From Litomosoides sigmodontis (taxonomy: Eukaryota > Nematoda > Chromadorea > Rhabditida > Onchocercidae), in the NCBI GenBank assembly GCA_963070105.1, contig OY718808.1, positions 7,373,898 through 7,437,897 of the forward strand: a stretch of DNA of 64,000 bases, written 5' to 3'. Position 1 is the stretch's first letter, and every line of letters starts with the position of its first letter. Below the pieces are notes generated by a model. The model ran no database searches and had not been told where the DNA came from. It saw only the letters and a program-made list of their open reading frames with translations. The position numbers were made by a program, and so were the translations under genes. This document shows positions 61,405 through 64,000 of this stretch, piece after piece.

Positions 61405-64000
61405 AGGGAAAGGGTGAGAGAGAGAGAGAGAAAGGGAAAAAAAGAATACTACGAAAAGTTTTTTTTTACCTATTTCGTTCCTCTTTCCTCTTCCTCTCTC
61501 TTATCATATCATATCAGTTATTGATAATTTGAAAAAAAAATGAACACACACTCATACATATATATATATATGTATGTAAAAATAAGTTATTCAAATTTTG
61601 AAAATAATATTAGCATTTATTAAATGTTCAAAATTGACATTTGCAAAAAACTACTAGAAGCATTTTAAATGGTCAAAAGAAAAAGAACGCATACCGTTTT
61701 GCTATAATTGTTAAACTGTTAAATTAAAGGAAAAAAAATTAAACATTAAATATATTTTAGAATTTCATTAGGATATCTCCACGTGAGTATATGCGTACGT
61801 GCGTGTGTGTGTGTGTGTGTTGGTGTGTATGTGCATGTGCATGTGGATAATGTGTTACATTCCTCCAATTTACTAGTGCCTGATAATTGCTCTCATTGAT
61901 AGCATTTTATCTGCAAAATTTCTCTTCATCATTAAAATTTACAAATATTAATCAAAGTATTTTTAATTTATTGATTATTGATTTAATTGAAATGCTAACT
62001 TTCATTGCTATCTAGTCGGTTTCCACTTACTCATTAGCTTAAATTAATATGTGATGATCTCACTTGTTCAAATCATAAAAGAAGTGAACATTCCTTGAAA
62101 AAATTGTTGCATAAATGATTACGTCACTGTTGCACGCATACAAATGTTGTACCGAACAGTTCGATATGTCTTGTTTCCTTCTGTTTTGTTCGTTAGCAGC
62201 TCAGCTTACTACTGTTTATTTAGTTGAAAAATTTTTTTTTCTTTTCAACAAATTTACTTTCGCCTTTCCTCCTTGTCAAATTTCCCGCGTTCCATGTAAT
62301 AGGATGAAATAAATGTCATCAGTGTTGTGAGCGATGTATGCTAACTGCCTATTCAGGTTGATTATTTCACTTTTCGCATAAAATTGTCAGTGATGCATTG
62401 CGTTGGAAATTTCAATGATTGCATTTTATGAAATGGGAAATGATTCGTTGCTGCTGCAAACTATTCAAACATTTTGCATTTTTAACAAACTAGGAATCTT
62501 TAACTCCGCTAACCATGTCATATCCAGCTTATATCCAACTAATAAACTATCTCTATCAGCAAGAAATAAAAGTATCAAAAGTTGTTAAGTTTTAAATTCA
62601 AATTCAGAATGAGGAAAAATTCAATGTATCCATATGAATTATTTACATATTGCTCTTTTTTCTTCTTTAAAAAAAATCACTAATTTCAAACATAATTTGC
62701 ACTGAATATTTTCAGTATTTTAACCCTAATGGTATCGGATGTATTAAACTATCCTTCTTGCACGATGAAATTCTCTGCCAATCATTCTCGCCTTCAATAT
62801 ATCATTCAAAAAAAAAGTGAAATTTAATCTTAGCTATCAATTTAAGTTAGAACTAACTTATGCGGAAATAAATCTAAAGGTCGATAAATTTTCCTCTACG
62901 AAAATTTCAAGTTCATTATTTATTCCATTTTAGAAAAAAAAAAGTAAAAGAGCTTAAATCCTTAAATATTCCCAAAAGTATAAATTTTTTTCCCCAAATG
63001 CAATTAATGCATTTATCACACAATTACAGAATAGATATATGTGCGCCTCATAATTAAGCAAAGAAGAAATAACTTGCAAAAATGCAAAAGCTCAGAGAAA
63101 CTTAAAAGGGATAAAAAAGCAATTTTAATTTGCAAAAACTTTTTTGATGTTAAGAGGAGGAATAATGAAAAGCAAAATATATTTTGAACAGTTCCTCTCC
63201 TAATTTACCACTCAGTATGATTCGAATAAAATTTAAATATTAAATGACTGATTGATTGATTATTACTTAAAATAAAAAAAGTAGGAAAGAATAAAATTTC
63301 ACATTTTTTTTTAATTCAAAAGCTCATATTATTTGAATAGCAATAAATGATGAGTAGTCTCGATTGATCTAATAGTCAGTAGTGACCTACGAGAATAGAT
63401 AAAATGATGCGACGGCGCATTTCAGTCATAACTTTCGGCATCCGCCTAATCTATGCAATATTTTGTCGTATTGTTAGATTCGAGCAAGAATAATACAAAT
63501 TAAATTAATTCAATCAAATGATAGACAATTTCGAATTGATATTTAAAAGTGAACTGTCAGTAACTAATTGAGTTGCAGTTCGCAATTAGCAGTTGAAAAT
63601 GATATGTCCGTAAATGCACAGGAAATAGGAAGGTAAAAGAGATTAAGGCTTTGAGTTGAAATTCTAATTCATTAATGGAACTACAATTCTATAAGTCCTC
63701 AAAAGCAATTATCATTTTATGCGAAAGAAAAATGTGATTTGCGAAGAAAGAGGGCGAAAGGATGAAGTGAAGGAGTAGGTTAAATTATGTGAAAATCATA
63801 CACATCCAACTTTTTTTTTCACACGAACTAAGAATTTCACATAAATTTATGTGAAATTAGAAGAGCGGAGAGTGAAATTATCACCACTTTGCATCGGTCA
63901 ATTTTGGAGCATTTGAACTTGCTGGACTTTGATATAAATTGATAAATCTTGTTTTTATGAAAATTGGAAATTGTCTCTATTTGTAATTTATATGAAAATT
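61405..64000. other. AT-rich intergenic stretch
   Basis: Contains (GA)n at 61414-61433, (TA)n at 61558-61571, a (GT)n tract at 61799-61822 passing into GTGCAT repeats to 61845, and A/T homopolymers. I see no gene. Confidence 0.55.
61799..61845 (+). repeat. (GT)n microsatellite with GTGCAT units
   Basis: GTGTGT run followed by TGTGCATGTGCATGTGG. Confidence 0.85.

Overview
This is a 64 kb piece of an AT-rich animal genome that reads as a nematode chromosome. The evidence is a cuticle-type collagen, many short exons, introns that mostly start GTAAG or GTTTG and end TTTCAG or TTTTAG, and acceptor-like sites just before several start codons that look like spliced-leader trans-splice sites. Introns are large and low in complexity. 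The protein set fits a parasitic, filarial- or spirurid-like worm, but species cannot be read from the sequence alone. I saw no bacterial operons, CRISPR array, tRNA or rRNA gene. Genes were assembled by hand from splice sites; for the better models the reading phase matches at every junction.

Layout. 0.25-1.03 kb (-): a membrane-segment exon of uncertain parent gene. 8.2-10.4 kb (-): a protein with two thrombospondin type-1-like modules. 12.99-17.92 kb (+): a nine-exon acyltransferase of the LPGAT1/AGPAT type, with an unidentified GC-rich coding-like piece in its last large intron. 25.17-27.56 kb (+): a five-exon class A neuropeptide-type GPCR, with two further exons to 29.46 kb that look like an alternative tail. 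30.98-43.04 kb (+): the most unusual locus, a 25-exon gene for a predicted 1058-residue single-pass membrane protein that I cannot assign to any family. Two of its introns hold very large simple arrays, about 1.2 kb of ATT and 1.35 kb of a 16-bp unit. 44.12-45.32 kb (+): a small orphan membrane protein. 49.71-51.51 kb (+): a cuticle collagen. 54.10-57.58 kb (-): a partly assembled orphan gene. 60.61-61.40 kb (+): a small secreted, cysteine-rich, Ly6/three-finger-like protein.

The remaining DNA, about half of the window, is AT-rich intergenic or long-intron sequence with homopolymer runs and (GA)n, (CT)n, (GT)n, (AC)n and (ATT)n microsatellites. The genes do not form an obvious pathway. As a set they are mostly surface, membrane or extracellular proteins: collagen, TSP1 protein, Ly6-like protein, GPCR and the two orphan membrane proteins. 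The main candidate for something undescribed is the 31-43 kb orphan gene.
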